DNA of 64,000 nucleotides from Candidatus Mycolicibacterium alkanivorans (GTDB taxonomy: Bacteria; Actinomycetota; Actinomycetes; Mycobacteriales; Mycobacteriaceae): positions 2,852,001 to 2,916,000 of the forward strand of contig NZ_JAIVFL010000001.1 in NCBI RefSeq assembly GCF_022760805.1. The letters run 5' to 3'. The position numbers and the translations under genes were made by a program. The notes below the pieces were generated by a model. That model did not search any database. It was not told where the DNA came from and saw only the letters and a list, made by a program, of their open reading frames with translations. Every line of letters begins with the position of its first letter. Position 1 is the stretch's first letter. Below, piece by piece: positions 40,443 to 55,395 of the stretch.

Positions 40443-41844
40443 CGCCGGGCAGTTGCCGCCTGCGCGGCAGGAACTCCAGCAAGAGCAGCACCACCAGCAC
40501 CGGCAGCACCTGCCCGAATGACAGCAGTACGTAACGGCGGTCGCCGAGGGCGTGGAACTTGCGCAGATAGCGGTACAGCGCCTCCAGCGCGATCAGCGAG
40601 TCGCCGAGGTGGATCGCGGTGTAGAAGAAGCTGCTCAGCGGGCCGCGTTCCTTGTCGTCGAAGATCTCCGGAAAGGCCGCGAAGGCAAGTGAAAGCCGTT
40701 GCGCACCGGATTGTCTCATCGCGGTGATCATGTCGACCGACAGCCGTTCGTCGATGCCGTTCGGCGCGCCGCGGCGGCGCCACGGGACGTCGAGGGTGAC
40801 GTCGCTGCCGCCGCCGGCCAGGGCGTAGCGGTGGAAGCCCGCTACGCGGCCGTCCCTGTCGCGGGCGATGATGAGCAGGATTCCCGGATAGCGGCCCGTG
40901 AGCGCACCGTCGAGGCTCATCGAGAAACCGCGCTCGGTGCGCGAGCCCTTCGGCGATGCCAGCAGAACGTCGGTCAGCTCGGCGAGCTGTTGGTCGTCGA
41001 GTTCCTGTTCGGCCACGATCTCGGTGGTGATGCCGAAGTTGTGGGTGCGCTGCACCGCCTGGCGCAGGTTGCGGAACCGCCGTCCCACCATGGCGAACGT
41101 CGGCACGTCGATCACCACGTCGCGTCCGATCGGAACCGGGCGCAAGGCCTGTCCGATGATCTCCGGGCCGCTCCACAGCCCGAGGCGCCGTTCACTGCAA
41201 CCCAGGACGACGACTCGCCAGCCGTGGCCGTGGCACATCGCGACGAACTCGCAGACCAGTTCCTCGAACCGGGTCTCGTCACCGATCGGGTCACCGCTGA
41301 CCACCGCGTAGCCGATCCGGGTGCGGTAGGCGATGGCCGCCGAGCCGTCGGCGGTGAAGTGGTAGCTCTTGCGGTCCAGCATGGCGAACGGTGCCAGCGG
41401 GTCACGGCTGGTCCCGTTGACCAGCGCCCAGATCTTGGGCAGCTCGGCCGGCTGGGGACGCATCGTGGTCGGCCACATCAGCGCCAGTCCGGACGACGCG
41501 ATCAGGAAGTTGCCCAGGACGCCGAAGGCCAGGATGTGGGCGCCGAACCCGGCCAACACCGCGAGCGCGGCCACGCCCGCATGGGCGGCGGTCACCGGGC
41601 GGCCCAGGAAGATGCCCCGCGCGATCAGCGCCACGGCGGCCAGGATGGTCAGTGACCAGGCCAGCCGGCCGTCGGCGTGCCAGTTCGCGTGATGGTGCGA
41701 GCGGGCCAGCAGGGTGACGAGCCAGCTGGCGGCGATCAGCAGCGCAAGCGCGCCCATCCAGCGCGCCGCCGGGGAGTCGACGTGCGCGACCACCCGCTCG
41801 CGTGCCCGCAGCCGGGGCGCGACCTGCACTGGCGGCTCGGTCAT
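40426..41844 (-). CDS. DUF2156 (MprF-like) membrane acyl/aminoacyl transferase
   Basis: A 472-residue protein with about four helices at the N-terminus (residues 35-145) and a GNAT-like DUF2156 domain (about 150-430: KSYHFTADGSAAIAYRTRIG ... VVSGDPIGDETRFEELVCEF ... RRFRNLRQAVQRTHNFGITT). This is the catalytic fold of phosphatidylglycerol lysyltransferase MprF, which puts amino acids on lipids. One or two helices close the protein. M. tuberculosis Rv1619 is the same in position and kind. No LysRS domain is present, unlike LysX. The substrate is unproven. Confidence 0.8.
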   Translation of the reverse strand: MTEPPVQVAPRLRARERVVAHVDSPAARWMGALALLIAASWLVTLLARSHHHANWHADGRLAWSLTILAAVALIARGIFLGRPVTAAHAGVAALAVLAGFGAHILAFGVLGNFLIASSGLALMWPTTMRPQPAELPKIWALVNGTSRDPLAPFAMLDRKSYHFTADGSAAIAYRTRIGYAVVSGDPIGDETRFEELVCEFVAMCHGHGWRVVVLGCSERRLGLWSGPEIIGQALRPVPIGRDVVIDVPTFAMVGRRFRNLRQAVQRTHNFGITTEIVAEQELDDQQLAELTDVLLASPKGSRTERGFSMSLDGALTGRYPGILLIIARDRDGRVAGFHRYALAGGGSDVTLDVPWRRRGAPNGIDERLSVDMITAMRQSGAQRLSLAFAAFPEIFDDKERGPLSSFFYTAIHLGDSLIALEALYRYLRKFHALGDRRYVLLSFGQVLPVLVVLLLLEFLPRRRQLPGVTASE

Positions 41845-41935
41845 CCCACCTCCCCCGAGGCGCACAAACGTCTTTAGACGAGGTAAACAGTACGCCTGAC
41901 CGGCTGCGCTACGGGGCATTGCCCGAACGTCAGAT

Positions 41936-42817
41936 TCAGGCCTTGGCTCCCGGAAAGTGCTTCACGATGCCCTCCTGGACCACGGTGGCCACCACCTGCC
42001 CAGCGCGGTTGAAGAAGTGACCCGTCCCCAGCCCCCTGGACTCGGCCGCCACTGGTGAACGGGTCGAGTAGAGCACCCAGTCGGCGAAGTCGACCTGCCG
42101 GTGAAACCACACCGAATGGTTGATGGTGACCGCGAAGATCCGGTCCCACCCCCACGACAGGCCGTGGGTGGTGATGATCGAGTCGAGCACGGTGGTGTCC
42201 GAGGCGTACACCATCGCGGCCGTATGCAACGTCGGGTCGTCGGGCATATCGCCGGCCGCCTTCAGCCACACCCGGTTGCGCTCCTGACGGCCGCCCTTGT
42301 CGCGCATCACCCACGCGGGGTCGTTGGTGTAGCGCCACTCGATGGGCCGCAGAGCGTTGACGAAGCCGGGCACAACCTCCTCGTACCCGACCAGAAGATC
42401 GTCAATCGTCGGTAGCGTGTCCGGATCGGGCAGCTCGGGCATCTCGACGTTGTGTTCGAGCCCGTGACCACCGGACAGGTAGGACACCAGAGCCGTGGCC
42501 AGCAGTTTGCCGTTCTGCATCGCATCGACGCGCCGGTTGGCGAACCGCCGCTCGTCGCGCAGTCGCACCACATGGAACTCGATGTCGGCGGACGGATCAC
42601 CGCCAGCGACGAAGTGCACCGACAGCGCGCTGGGCGGCAGGTCGTGGACCAGGGTGCGGGTCGCGGCGACGAAGCCCTGCGCCATCATCTGGCCGCCGAA
42701 GGTTCGCACCGGGTTCTTGTGCGGGTGGGCGCCGGCGAACACGTCGTCGCCGATCGGGGACAGCTCCAGAATGGCCAGCAGTTCGTCGAGATCGGACGTG
42801 CTCTCTGCCGCCGGCAC
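41936..42817 (-). CDS. tesB: acyl-CoA thioesterase II
   Basis: A 293-residue double hot-dog thioesterase: first half FAGAHPHKNPVRTFGGQMMAQGFVAA, HFVAGGDPSADIEFHVVRLR; second half SIITTHGLSWGWDRIFAVTI NHSVWFHRQVDFADWVLYST with the family's catalytic Asp/Gln/Thr set expected there. It releases free fatty acid from acyl-CoA. The GTG at 42817 follows AAGGGAG; starts at 42853 and 42868 are possible but lack a site. It is 19 bp past pykA and equivalent to M. tuberculosis tesB1. Confidence 0.88.
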   Translation of the reverse strand: MPAAESTSDLDELLAILELSPIGDDVFAGAHPHKNPVRTFGGQMMAQGFVAATRTLVHDLPPSALSVHFVAGGDPSADIEFHVVRLRDERRFANRRVDAMQNGKLLATALVSYLSGGHGLEHNVEMPELPDPDTLPTIDDLLVGYEEVVPGFVNALRPIEWRYTNDPAWVMRDKGGRQERNRVWLKAAGDMPDDPTLHTAAMVYASDTTVLDSIITTHGLSWGWDRIFAVTINHSVWFHRQVDFADWVLYSTRSPVAAESRGLGTGHFFNRAGQVVATVVQEGIVKHFPGAKA

Positions 42818-42836
42818 GCGTGGCTTCTCCCTTGGG

Positions 42837-44255
42837 TTAGTGGTCGTCCTCACCGATGCGGTGAACATGAATCAGGTTCGTCGAGCCTACTGTGCCCGGC
42901 GGAGCACCCGCGACGATGACCACCAGATCACCGCGCTTGTAGCGACCGAGCTCGAGCAGGTTGTGGTCGACCGTCCGGATCATCTCGTCGGTGCTGCGCA
43001 TGTGCTCGGTGATGAACGTCTCGGTGCCCCAGGTCAGGGCGAGCTGGCTGCGAATCTCCGGGAGGGCCGTGAAGGCCAGCAGCGGAAGCGGGGTGTGCAG
43101 CCGGGCCAGCCGGCGCACTGTGTCACCCGAGGACGTGAACGCGACCAACGCCTTGGCGTCCAGCCGCTCGCCGATGTCGCGGGCGGCATAGGAGATCACG
43201 CCCCGCTTGGTGCGCGGGACGTGCGTCAGCGGGGGCGCGGCCGTCGAGTTCTCTTCGACCGCAGTGATGATGCGCGCCATCGTTCGCACCGCCTCCAGCG
43301 GGTACTTGCCCACCGAGGTCTCCCCCGACAGCATCACTGCGTCGGCGCCGTCCAGGACGGCGTTGGCGACGTCGGACGCCTCGGCCCGGGTGGGCCGGGA
43401 GTTCTCGATCATGGACTCGAGCATCTGGGTGGCCACGATCACCGGCTTGGCGTTCTCGCGGGCCACCTGGATGGCCCGCTTCTGGACGAGCGGAACCTCC
43501 TCGAGCGGGAGCTCCACGCCGAGGTCACCACGGGCCACCATCACGGCGTCGAAGGCGAGCACGATGGCCTCGAGGTTGTCGATCGCCTCGGGCTTCTCCA
43601 GCTTCGCGATCACCGGAACGCGACGGCCCACGCGGTCCATCACCTCGTGGACCAGTTCGACGTCGGCCGGCGAGCGGACGAACGACAGGGCCACCAGGTC
43701 CACACCGAGGCGCAGCGCGAACTCGAGGTCCTCGATGTCCTTCTCGGACAGGGCCGGTACCGAGACGTTCATGCCCGGCAGCGACACGCCTTTGTTGTTG
43801 CTGACCGGGCCGCCTTCGGTGACAGTGCACACCACGTCCTCGCCGTCGATGTGCTCGACGACCAGGGCCACCTTGCCGTCGTCGACCAGCAGCCGGTCAC
43901 CGGGCTTGGCGTCCTTGGACAGGTTCTTGTAGGTGGTCGACACCCGGTCGTGGTTGCCCGCGCACTCCTCGACGGTGATCCGCACGGTCTCGCCGTTGGC
44001 CCAGTAGGTCGGACCGTCGGCGAAGCGCCCGAGGCGGATCTTGGGGCCCTGCAGGTCGGCGAGGATGCCGACGGCTCGGCCGGTGGCGTCGGACGCCTGC
44101 CGGACTCGCTTGTAGGCGGCCTCGTGGTCGGCGTAGTCGCCGTGGCTGAAATTCAAGCGGGCCACGTCCATGCCGACCTCGACGAGGGCCCTGACCGCCT
44201 CGTCTGTGCCGATGGCCGGGCCGAGGGTACAGACGATCTTGCCGCGTCTAGTCAC
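42837..44255 (-). CDS. pykA: pyruvate kinase
   Basis: A 472-residue glycolytic enzyme. Substrate and metal motifs: KIVCTLGPA, MDVARLNFSHGDYADH, AKLEKPEAIDNLEAIV (catalytic Lys), MVARGDLGVELP, TQMLESMIENSRPTRAE ASDVANAVLDG, and C-terminal allosteric domain. GTG start. It converts phosphoenolpyruvate and ADP to pyruvate and ATP. It lies between gltD and tesB on the same strand as in M. tuberculosis. Confidence 0.95.
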   Translation of the reverse strand: MTRRGKIVCTLGPAIGTDEAVRALVEVGMDVARLNFSHGDYADHEAAYKRVRQASDATGRAVGILADLQGPKIRLGRFADGPTYWANGETVRITVEECAGNHDRVSTTYKNLSKDAKPGDRLLVDDGKVALVVEHIDGEDVVCTVTEGGPVSNNKGVSLPGMNVSVPALSEKDIEDLEFALRLGVDLVALSFVRSPADVELVHEVMDRVGRRVPVIAKLEKPEAIDNLEAIVLAFDAVMVARGDLGVELPLEEVPLVQKRAIQVARENAKPVIVATQMLESMIENSRPTRAEASDVANAVLDGADAVMLSGETSVGKYPLEAVRTMARIITAVEENSTAAPPLTHVPRTKRGVISYAARDIGERLDAKALVAFTSSGDTVRRLARLHTPLPLLAFTALPEIRSQLALTWGTETFITEHMRSTDEMIRTVDHNLLELGRYKRGDLVVIVAGAPPGTVGSTNLIHVHRIGEDDH

Positions 44256-44323
44256 GACGCCCCAGCATAGTCGCGCTTCACGGGCATCTCGACCGATACA
44301 GAATGCGGTGCGCGGCTGTTCAC

Positions 44324-45815
44324 TCAGACGACCGCCAATGGCAACTGATTGGGCCGGACCGGCACCGGGAGGTCGGACTCACCCATCAGGTGGGCGTCGA
44401 CGGCATGCGCGGCGGCGCGGCCTTCGGCGATCGCCCACACCACCAGGCTGGCGCCGCGGTGGGCGTCACCGCAGACGAAGATACCGGGCGCCTCGGTCTG
44501 CCAGTCCGATCCGCAACTGATGGTCCCGCGCCGGCTCAGCGTGATGCCGAGGTCGCCGAGCAACGGCATGTGCTCGACGCCTTCGAACCCGATCGCCAGC
44601 AGTGCCAGGTCGCACGGGATCTCGAAAGGCTCTCCCACCGGGGAGATGATCCGGCGTCCGTCGACCCGTTCGACTTTCACCTCGGCGATCTCCATGGCGC
44701 GCAGGTGGCCGTCGTCGTCGCCGACGAAACGCTGCACCGCAACCTGGTAGTGCACGGTGCCGCCCTCGGCGTGCGCGGGCGAGGTGCGCAGGACCAGCGG
44801 CCACGTCGGCCACGGTGACAACGAGTCGTCGCGCGCGTCGGGCGGCTGCGGGTTGTAGTCCAGCTGTGTCACCGACGCCGCACCCTGACGGTGCGCGGTG
44901 CCCAGGCAGTCCGCACCGGTGTCACCACCACCGATGATCACCACGTGCTTGTCCTTGGCCGAGAGGTGCGACGGACCGTCGCCTTCGCATTCACGGTTGG
45001 CGGGCACCAGGTGTTCCATCGCCAGGTGAACACCCTGCAGGTGGCGGCCGTCAACGTCGGTGTCGCGGCCGCGCAGTGCCCCGACCGCCAGCACGACGGC
45101 ATCGAACCGGTGCCGCAACTCCTCGACGGACACGTCCACCCCGACCTCGCAGTCGGTGACGAAACGCGTTCCCTCCGCACGCATCTGGGCCAGTCGCTGG
45201 TTGAGTGAGGACTTCTCCAGCTTGTACTCCGGGATGCCGTAGCGCAGCAGGCCGCCGAGCCGGTTGTCACGCTCGTAGACGGTGACGTGGTGCCCGGCGC
45301 GGGTCAGCTGCTGGGCGGCGGCCAGGCCGGCCGGACCGGAGCCGACGATCGCGACATTCTTGCCGGTGCCGATGGCCGCGGGCTGGGCTTCGACGATGCC
45401 CAGCCGCCAGGACTCGTCGGCGATGGTGTTCTCGATGCGTTTGATCGTCACGCTGCCGCCGGTCTCGTCCTCGGCGATGGACAGCACGCACGCCGCCTCA
45501 CACGGTGCGGGGCACAGCCGGCCGGTGAACTCCGGGAAGTTGTTGGTGGCGTGCAGCCTCTCACTGGCGGCTTGCCACCGGCCGCGGCGCACGAGGTCGT
45601 TCCACTCCGGGATCAGGTTGCCCAGCGGGCAGCCAGCAGTCCCGGAGTGGCAGAACGGGATTCCGCAGTCCATGCAGCGCCGGGCTTGCTGGGCCACCTC
45701 GTCTGCGCGTTGTCGGGGATCCTGACGTTCGTAGACCTCAGCCCAGTCACCGACGCGTTCGTCGACAGGACGCTTAGCGGCCTCGATCTTGGGAACCTTC
45801 AGGAAGCCGGTCGGA

Positions 45816-45823
<8 letters not shown>
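44324..45823 (-). CDS. gltD: glutamate synthase small subunit
   Basis: A 499-residue FAD/NADPH subunit. The N-terminal Cys clusters ([20 protein letters not shown] and [12 protein letters not shown]) bind two 4Fe-4S centres. FAD motif [20 protein letters not shown] and NADPH motif [20 protein letters not shown] follow. It passes electrons from NADPH to GltB. The GTG at 45823 overlaps the gltB stop by 8 bp, so stoichiometric coupling is likely. Confidence 0.95.
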
Positions 45824-50372
<4,549 letters not shown>

Positions 50373-50545
50373 CTTCACGCTCCTCCGCGATCGATCTTGC
50401 GGCGCGAAAGGTGTTGAACGCGAGAGGTTTTCGAATTCTCGGCCTTGCCGCAGTCTGACGTGTGACGTCCGGGACTGCGCCGGCCCGATGATTCGGCGCG
50501 GCAAAGGCCGGACCGACTGCCCAGTGTATCAGCGCGAGGCGGTGG

Positions 50546-50962
50546 TTACCGCCCGATAAGCGTGGGCACCAGCGGGAAGCCGGGCAGGTTGCGGACAACC
50601 GTCCAGGTGACTGCCACGACGGCGATGAGGACTATCGCAGGCAGCGTGAAGGCCCGCTGGTCCTGCTTGATGCGCCAGAGCACCCACAACGCCGTGGCGG
50701 GCAGGCCGATCAGCAGGAAGATGTTGTCGACGACGGCTCCGGATAGGTTGCCGTGCAGCAGGTCGTGAGTCATGCGCAGGCCGCCGCAGGCCGGGCAGTT
50801 CCAGCCGGTAAGCAGCTTGAACGGGCAGGGCGGGAAGAGCGAGCCCGGGTTGTGCGGGTCGGCCAGGCCCACGTAGGCCAGGGCGCTGACGGCCAGCGCA
50901 CCCGTGCCGAGGGCGGTGTGGCGCCGGGTGCCGTGACGGTGGGGTGCGCTAGGTGCCGTCAC
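50546..50962 (-). CDS. DUF2752 membrane protein
   Basis: A 138-residue protein with three helices and the family signature CPFKLLTGWNCPACGGLRMT HDLLHGN. The two CxxC-like Cys groups in the first loop are conserved in DUF2752. It is coupled to the TM2 gene upstream (14-bp overlap from GTG 50962; an alternative GTG is 50986). The same pair stands next to lgt in M. tuberculosis (Rv1615-Rv1616). The hairpin GGCGGT/ACCGCC at 50538-50553 covers its stop and may end the transcript. Confidence 0.78.
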   Translation of the reverse strand: MTAPSAPHRHGTRRHTALGTGALAVSALAYVGLADPHNPGSLFPPCPFKLLTGWNCPACGGLRMTHDLLHGNLSGAVVDNIFLLIGLPATALWVLWRIKQDQRAFTLPAIVLIAVVAVTWTVVRNLPGFPLVPTLIGR

Positions 50963-51374
50963 GCAGCGGTCGACCTTCGGGGTCACGCACCTTGTCGGTG
51001 AGGATCAGCACCGCGTCGACGATGCCCCAGATGACCGCGCCGATGCCGCAGGTGAGGAGCCCGACGACCAGCTGCGCAACGCCCAGCCCGGTGTAGCCGA
51101 GGTAGATCCGGCCGATTCCGACAATGCCGACCAGGCCGAGCAGCTGCAACAGGCCGCCGACGACCTTGGACTTCTCGGACAGCGGCTCGCCGGTCAGCGG
51201 GTGGCGGCCGTAGGGCGCTCCCGGATCCAGGTAGGCACCCGGAGCGGGGTATTGCGTCGGCGGCGGGTACTGGCCGGGCGGCGGGTAGTCGGGCGGCGGC
51301 GGGTAGTTGGGCGGGGGCGGGTAGTTGGGCGGGGGCGTGCTGCCTTCGGTGCCTCCGAACTGCGGCTCGGTCAT
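50949..51374 (-). CDS. TM2-domain protein with Pro-rich N-terminus
   Basis: The product is 141 residues. The first 55 are repeats of NYPPPP / DYPPPG / QYPPPT type. A TM2 domain follows: two helices VVGGLLQLLGLVGIVGI and VAQLVVGLLTCGIGAVIWGI VDAVLIL joined by the typical GRIYLGYTGLG turn. TM2 proteins are membrane proteins of mostly unknown role. It is first in a two-gene unit with DUF2752. Confidence 0.78.
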   Translation of the reverse strand: MTEPQFGGTEGSTPPPNYPPPPNYPPPPDYPPPGQYPPPTQYPAPGAYLDPGAPYGRHPLTGEPLSEKSKVVGGLLQLLGLVGIVGIGRIYLGYTGLGVAQLVVGLLTCGIGAVIWGIVDAVLILTDKVRDPEGRPLRDGT

Positions 51375-51476
51375 GCGATCAGCATGCCAGAGGTCGGACC
51401 GTTCCTGGTTATTCTCGCTGTCCCCGTCGGGTGATTACTATCGCTGAGGCGACGCCGAAGATTCAGGAGGAGCACG

Positions 51477-51830
51477 GTGGCGCGTCTAGATTAGGCCTGG
51501 TTGCGGCCGGTCTACTCGTCGCGGCGATGACGCTGCCCACGGCTTCTCCGGCCCATGCCGCGACGGTGTTCGACGACTTCGACGGCCCGCCCGGCGCGTC
51601 GCCCGATCCGGCGAAAGTGGACCGTCATCGAGGCACTGGCTGGGACCCCGGTGTCGAGAACTACGCCACGGACAACGCCGTGCTTGACGGGCAGGGCCAT
51701 CTGGCCGTCCAAGCCCGCAGGTCGCCCGCAAGTCGGGTTCGGGCTTCACCTCGGGACGCGTCCAGACCAAGGACAAGCAGAGCTTCGGCTAGGGGACGCT
51801 CATCGCGCGCATCAAACGGGTGGTGCGTCG
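51477..51830 (+). pseudogene. secreted glycoside hydrolase family 16-like protein, degraded
   Basis: A signal peptide (LGLVAAGLLVAAMTLPTASP AHA) leads to TVFDDFDGPPGASPDPAK, WTVIE (shifted frame), WDPGVENYATDNAVLDGQGH LAVQA and, in another frame, SGFTSGRVQTKDKQSFG-stop-GTLIARIK. This order matches the N-terminal third of GH16 laminarinase-type enzymes. An extra A near 51617, a lost G near 51632, another shift near 51725, a TAG at the expected Tyr near 51790 and loss of the remaining two thirds make it dead. A GTG at 51477 behind AGGAGGAG suggests the original start. Confidence 0.65.
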
Positions 51831-51864
51831 GCGTGGACGACACTGGGCCACGCTGTCCGAGGGA

Positions 51865-52083
51865 TTACGACGACCAGGTAAGCAGGGAAGACTTGGCGGA
51901 CAACTCCGCGCGTGCCCTGCGCTCCACCAGAAGAGGGACGAATTCACGCACCGTGCTGCTGTCGAACCGCGCGTGGGCAGTGCGCACGACCTCAGTCACA
52001 TCCTGGGGAGGAATGTCGGAAAACGTCGACGACAGCCGCTCTAGCACCTGATCGATCATCATCGCTTCGCTGATCTGGGCCAC
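51865..52083 (-). CDS. small three-helix-bundle protein (DUF3562-like)
   Basis: A 72-residue protein: MMIDQVLERLSSTFSDIPPQ DVTEVVRTAHARFDSSTVRE FVPLLVERRARAELSA. Three amphipathic helices and the FVPLLVERRARAEL end are typical of short actinobacterial three-helix dimerisation proteins. Such proteins are abundant in mycobacteria and have no settled role. It is independent of the GH16 remnant opposite. Confidence 0.65.
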   Translation of the reverse strand: MAQISEAMMIDQVLERLSSTFSDIPPQDVTEVVRTAHARFDSSTVREFVPLLVERRARAELSAKSSLLTWSS

Positions 52084-52157
52084 AAACTAAGCGTCCCCCG
52101 CGCTGACACTTCCGTCAATCTGACGTCCGTCACAATTCCAGCACCCACAATGCCGGC

Positions 52158-53315
52158 TTAGTCCCGTCGGATCTCGACACCCCAGAGCACCCGACGAACG
52201 GTGGCTGAAAATCCGCGGCGCTGCACCGGTTGCGGTTGCGGTCGCGATGCCACTGCGGGCTCGGGCTCAGCTTCCGACTCGGCCGGCTTTTCTCCCGGTT
52301 CGACGTCACCGACGGCCGCGGCGTCCTCACTCTCATGCGAGCCGGCCACCATCGCGGCGGCGACGATGCCGCTGCCTTTTGCGGCCGCGACCAGTTCCTC
52401 AGCAAGCTCTTCGACCGGTGACTCTTCCTCGGGCCCGGTACCGGCAGGCTTGCCGCCCAACGTCTTCGGATCTTCGCGACCCTTCGGCGCCAGCATGATG
52501 TACACCACCGCACCGATGAACACGAACGTCGACGTGAACGAGTTGATCCGGATCCCCGCGATATGGGTCGCGGTGTCGTCGCGAAGCAACTCGACCCAGA
52601 ACCGGCCGATGCAATACGCCGCGACATACAGCGCGAACAACCGGCCGTGGCCGATCTTGAAGCGCCGGTCCACCCAGAGCAGGAAGACGAAAACCAGGAC
52701 GTTCCAGAGCAACTCGTAGAGGAACGTCGGCTGCACCACGGCGGCAACCTGGCCGGTGGACACACCGTCGAGCGAGTGAACGTCGATCATGCCCGACGCA
52801 TCGCGCCGGTAGAAGATCTCCATCCCCCACGGCAACGTCGTCTCGCGGCCGTAGAGCTCCTGGTTGAAGTAGTTTCCGAGCCGCCCGATGGCCTGCGCGA
52901 GAACAATGCCGGGCGCGATCGCGTCGCCGAAGGCGGGCAGCGGTATCCCCCTGCGCCGACAGGCAATCCATGCGCCAACGCCACCCAGCGCCACCGCGCC
53001 CCAGATACCGAGGCCACCGTCCCAGATGCGCAGGGCGGCGCCGATCCCGGCACCACCCTCGCCGAAATAGGTTCGCCAGTCGGTCATCAGGTGATAGAGC
53101 CGGCCACCGACCAACCCGAACGGAACCGCCCACAGCGCGACGTCGTAGATGACACCCCGTTCGCCACCACGAGCCTCCCAACGGCGATCACCGATCACCA
53201 GCGCGGCGATGATCCCGGCGATGATGCACAGCGCATAAGCCCGAATGGGTACGGGACCCAGGTGCCAGACACCCTGCGGCGGGCTCGGGAAATAGGCCAG
53301 GACAGTTGTCGTCAC
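52158..53315 (-). CDS. lgt: prolipoprotein diacylglyceryl transferase
   Basis: A 385-residue membrane enzyme with about seven helices and the Lgt signature AIGRLGNYFNQELYGRET TLPWG; ALCIIAGIIAALVIGDRRW and YHLMTDWRTYFG also match. It adds diacylglycerol to the Cys of lipoproteins such as the two binding proteins in this window. A 110-residue Glu/Ala/Pro-rich tail extends past the last helix, as in other mycobacterial Lgt proteins. It begins within 4 bp of the trpA end. Confidence 0.93.
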   Translation of the reverse strand: MTTTVLAYFPSPPQGVWHLGPVPIRAYALCIIAGIIAALVIGDRRWEARGGERGVIYDVALWAVPFGLVGGRLYHLMTDWRTYFGEGGAGIGAALRIWDGGLGIWGAVALGGVGAWIACRRRGIPLPAFGDAIAPGIVLAQAIGRLGNYFNQELYGRETTLPWGMEIFYRRDASGMIDVHSLDGVSTGQVAAVVQPTFLYELLWNVLVFVFLLWVDRRFKIGHGRLFALYVAAYCIGRFWVELLRDDTATHIAGIRINSFTSTFVFIGAVVYIMLAPKGREDPKTLGGKPAGTGPEEESPVEELAEELVAAAKGSGIVAAAMVAGSHESEDAAAVGDVEPGEKPAESEAEPEPAVASRPQPQPVQRRGFSATVRRVLWGVEIRRD

Positions 53316-54124
53316 GAGGCAGCTACCTTATGTCGCACACCCACAGCCAGTTCTTCGGTCAGCGCGCGCACCGCACTCAGCCCGTCGGCGAGTGCCGACA
53401 CGAGCGCAGATCCGACGATGACACCGTCGGCGTAACCCGCAATCTCGGCCGCCTGCTCACGCGAGCGAACCCCGAGGCCCACACCGACCGGGATGTCGGA
53501 GACCTCCCTGACCCGGCGCACGAGCTCCGGCGCCGCATTCGACACCACGTCGCGTGCGCCGGTGACTCCCATGATCGAGGCGGCGTAGACGAAGCCGCGT
53601 GAGGCCTCCACAGTCTTGGCCAACCGCTCCGGCGTCGAGGACGGGGCCACCAGGAAGATCCGGTCCAGACCGTGGGCGTCGGAGGCGGCGAACCACTGGT
53701 CGGCCTCGTCGGGAATCAGGTCGGGGGTGATCATGCCCAGTCCGCCGGCCGCCGCGAGGTCACGCGCCCATGCGTCAACGCCGTAGTGCAGCACCGGGTT
53801 CCAGTAGGTCATCACAACAGCACTGCCGCCCGCGCCGCTGATGGCCTCCACTGCGCGTAGGGTGTCACTGATCCGGACGCCACCCTGCAAAGCCGTTTCG
53901 GTTGCCATCGCGATCACCGGTCCGTCCATTCCCGGATCCGAGTATGGCACGCCGACTTCGATTATGTCGCAACCGGATTGGGCCATCGTCACCATGGCGT
54001 CGATCGACGTCGCAACGTCGGGATAGCCGGTGGGCAGGTAGCCGATGAGGGCAGCCCGCCCTTCGGCGTGGCACGACGCGAAGATGGGACCCAGCCGGCC
54101 GGGCCGGCTGTGCTGGACCGTCAC
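53312..54124 (-). CDS. trpA: tryptophan synthase alpha chain
   Basis: A 270-residue TIM barrel with catalytic Glu56 in [18 protein letters not shown] and Asp67 in the same motif. It splits indole-3-glycerol phosphate into indole, channelled to TrpB, and glyceraldehyde 3-phosphate. The GTG start overlaps the trpB stop (GTGA) and its stop overlaps lgt. Confidence 0.95.
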   Translation of the reverse strand: MTVQHSRPGRLGPIFASCHAEGRAALIGYLPTGYPDVATSIDAMVTMAQSGCDIIEVGVPYSDPGMDGPVIAMATETALQGGVRISDTLRAVEAISGAGGSAVVMTYWNPVLHYGVDAWARDLAAAGGLGMITPDLIPDEADQWFAASDAHGLDRIFLVAPSSTPERLAKTVEASRGFVYAASIMGVTGARDVVSNAAPELVRRVREVSDIPVGVGLGVRSREQAAEIAGYADGVIVGSALVSALADGLSAVRALTEELAVGVRHKVAAS

Positions 54125-55392
54125 TGGTCCCCCTTGGCCGGGCTGTCGAGCAACCCGAACCACTTCGCGGCCGTCTCCACATCCTTGTCGCCGCGGCCGG
54201 AGAGATTGATCATGATGATCGAACCGGGGCCCAACTCGGCCGCCAGCTTGACCGCACCGGCCACCGCGTGCGCCGACTCGATGGCCGGAATGATGCCCTC
54301 CAATCGGCACAGCAGACGGAAAGCGTCCATTGCTTCGACGTCGGTGATCGGCTGGTATTCGGTGCGACCGATGTCCTTGAGGAAGGCATGTTCCGGGCCG
54401 ACGCCGGGATAGTCCAGGCCGGCCGAGATCGAATGCGACTCGATGGTTTGGCCGTCTTCGTTCTGCAGCAGGTAGGAGTACGAGCCTTGGAAGGCGCCCG
54501 GCGAACCTCCGGTGAAAGTTGCTGCGTGCCTGCCGGTTTCGACGCCCTCGCCGGCAGCCTCGTAGCCGATCAGGCGAACGGCGGGGTCGTCGATGAAGGC
54601 GTGGAAGATGCCGATGGCATTGGAACCGCCACCGACACAGGCGGTCACGGCATCCGGCAATCGGCCGGCCTGCGCCAGGATCTGGGTCCGCGCCTCCATC
54701 CCGATGACGCGCTGGAAGTCGCGAACCATCACCGGGAAGGGATGCGGCCCCGCCGCGGTACCGAAGCAGTAGTAGGTGTTGTCCGCATTGGTGACCCAGT
54801 CGCGGAACGCGTCGTTGATCGCGTCCTTGAGCGTCTTGGAACCGGACTTCACCGACACCACCTCGGCGCCGAGCAGTCGCATCCGTGCCACGTTGAGCGC
54901 CTGGCGTGCGGTGTCGACGGCACCCATGTAGATCACGCACTCCAGACCGAGCAGTGCGCACGCGGTGGCGGTGGCCACGCCGTGCTGGCCCGCACCGGTT
55001 TCGGCGATCACCCGGGTCTTGCCCATCTGCTTGGCCAGCAGGGCCTGGCCGAGGACGTTGTTGATCTTGTGCGAACCAGTGTGGTTGAGGTCCTCGCGCT
55101 TGAGGAAGATCCGCGCGCCGCCCGCATGCTCGCTCAGCCTGGTGGCCTCGTACAGCGGAGACGGCCGGCCGGCGTAGTGGGTCTGCAGGTTGTCGAGACG
55201 GTCCAGGAACTCCTGGTCGGCGCGGGCCTTCTCGTAGGCGGCCGTCACCTCCTCGATGACCGCCATCAGCGCCTCGGCCACGTAGCGGCCACCGAAAACA
55301 CCGAAGTGGCCCCGCGCGTCGGGGTCGTGTTCGGTGGGCTCGGCAACGGCCGCACTGGTGCGCGGCACGTTCGGCGTCGACGTGTCAGCCAC
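54121..55392 (-). CDS. trpB: tryptophan synthase beta chain
   Basis: A 423-residue PLP enzyme with Lys109 in [14 protein letters not shown], phosphate-binding VGGGSNAIG and [20 protein letters not shown]. It joins indole with serine to make tryptophan. The N-terminal 25 residues are an actinobacterial extension. It follows trpC by 3 bp. Confidence 0.96.
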   Translation of the reverse strand: MADTSTPNVPRTSAAVAEPTEHDPDARGHFGVFGGRYVAEALMAVIEEVTAAYEKARADQEFLDRLDNLQTHYAGRPSPLYEATRLSEHAGGARIFLKREDLNHTGSHKINNVLGQALLAKQMGKTRVIAETGAGQHGVATATACALLGLECVIYMGAVDTARQALNVARMRLLGAEVVSVKSGSKTLKDAINDAFRDWVTNADNTYYCFGTAAGPHPFPVMVRDFQRVIGMEARTQILAQAGRLPDAVTACVGGGSNAIGIFHAFIDDPAVRLIGYEAAGEGVETGRHAATFTGGSPGAFQGSYSYLLQNEDGQTIESHSISAGLDYPGVGPEHAFLKDIGRTEYQPITDVEAMDAFRLLCRLEGIIPAIESAHAVAGAVKLAAELGPGSIIMINLSGRGDKDVETAAKWFGLLDSPAKGDQ

Positions 55393-55395
55393 GAC

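Noticed and set aside
50373..50545. Riboswitch in the gltB leader
   Set aside because: I could not find a conserved aptamer pattern, only a weak CGAGA/TCTCG pairing.
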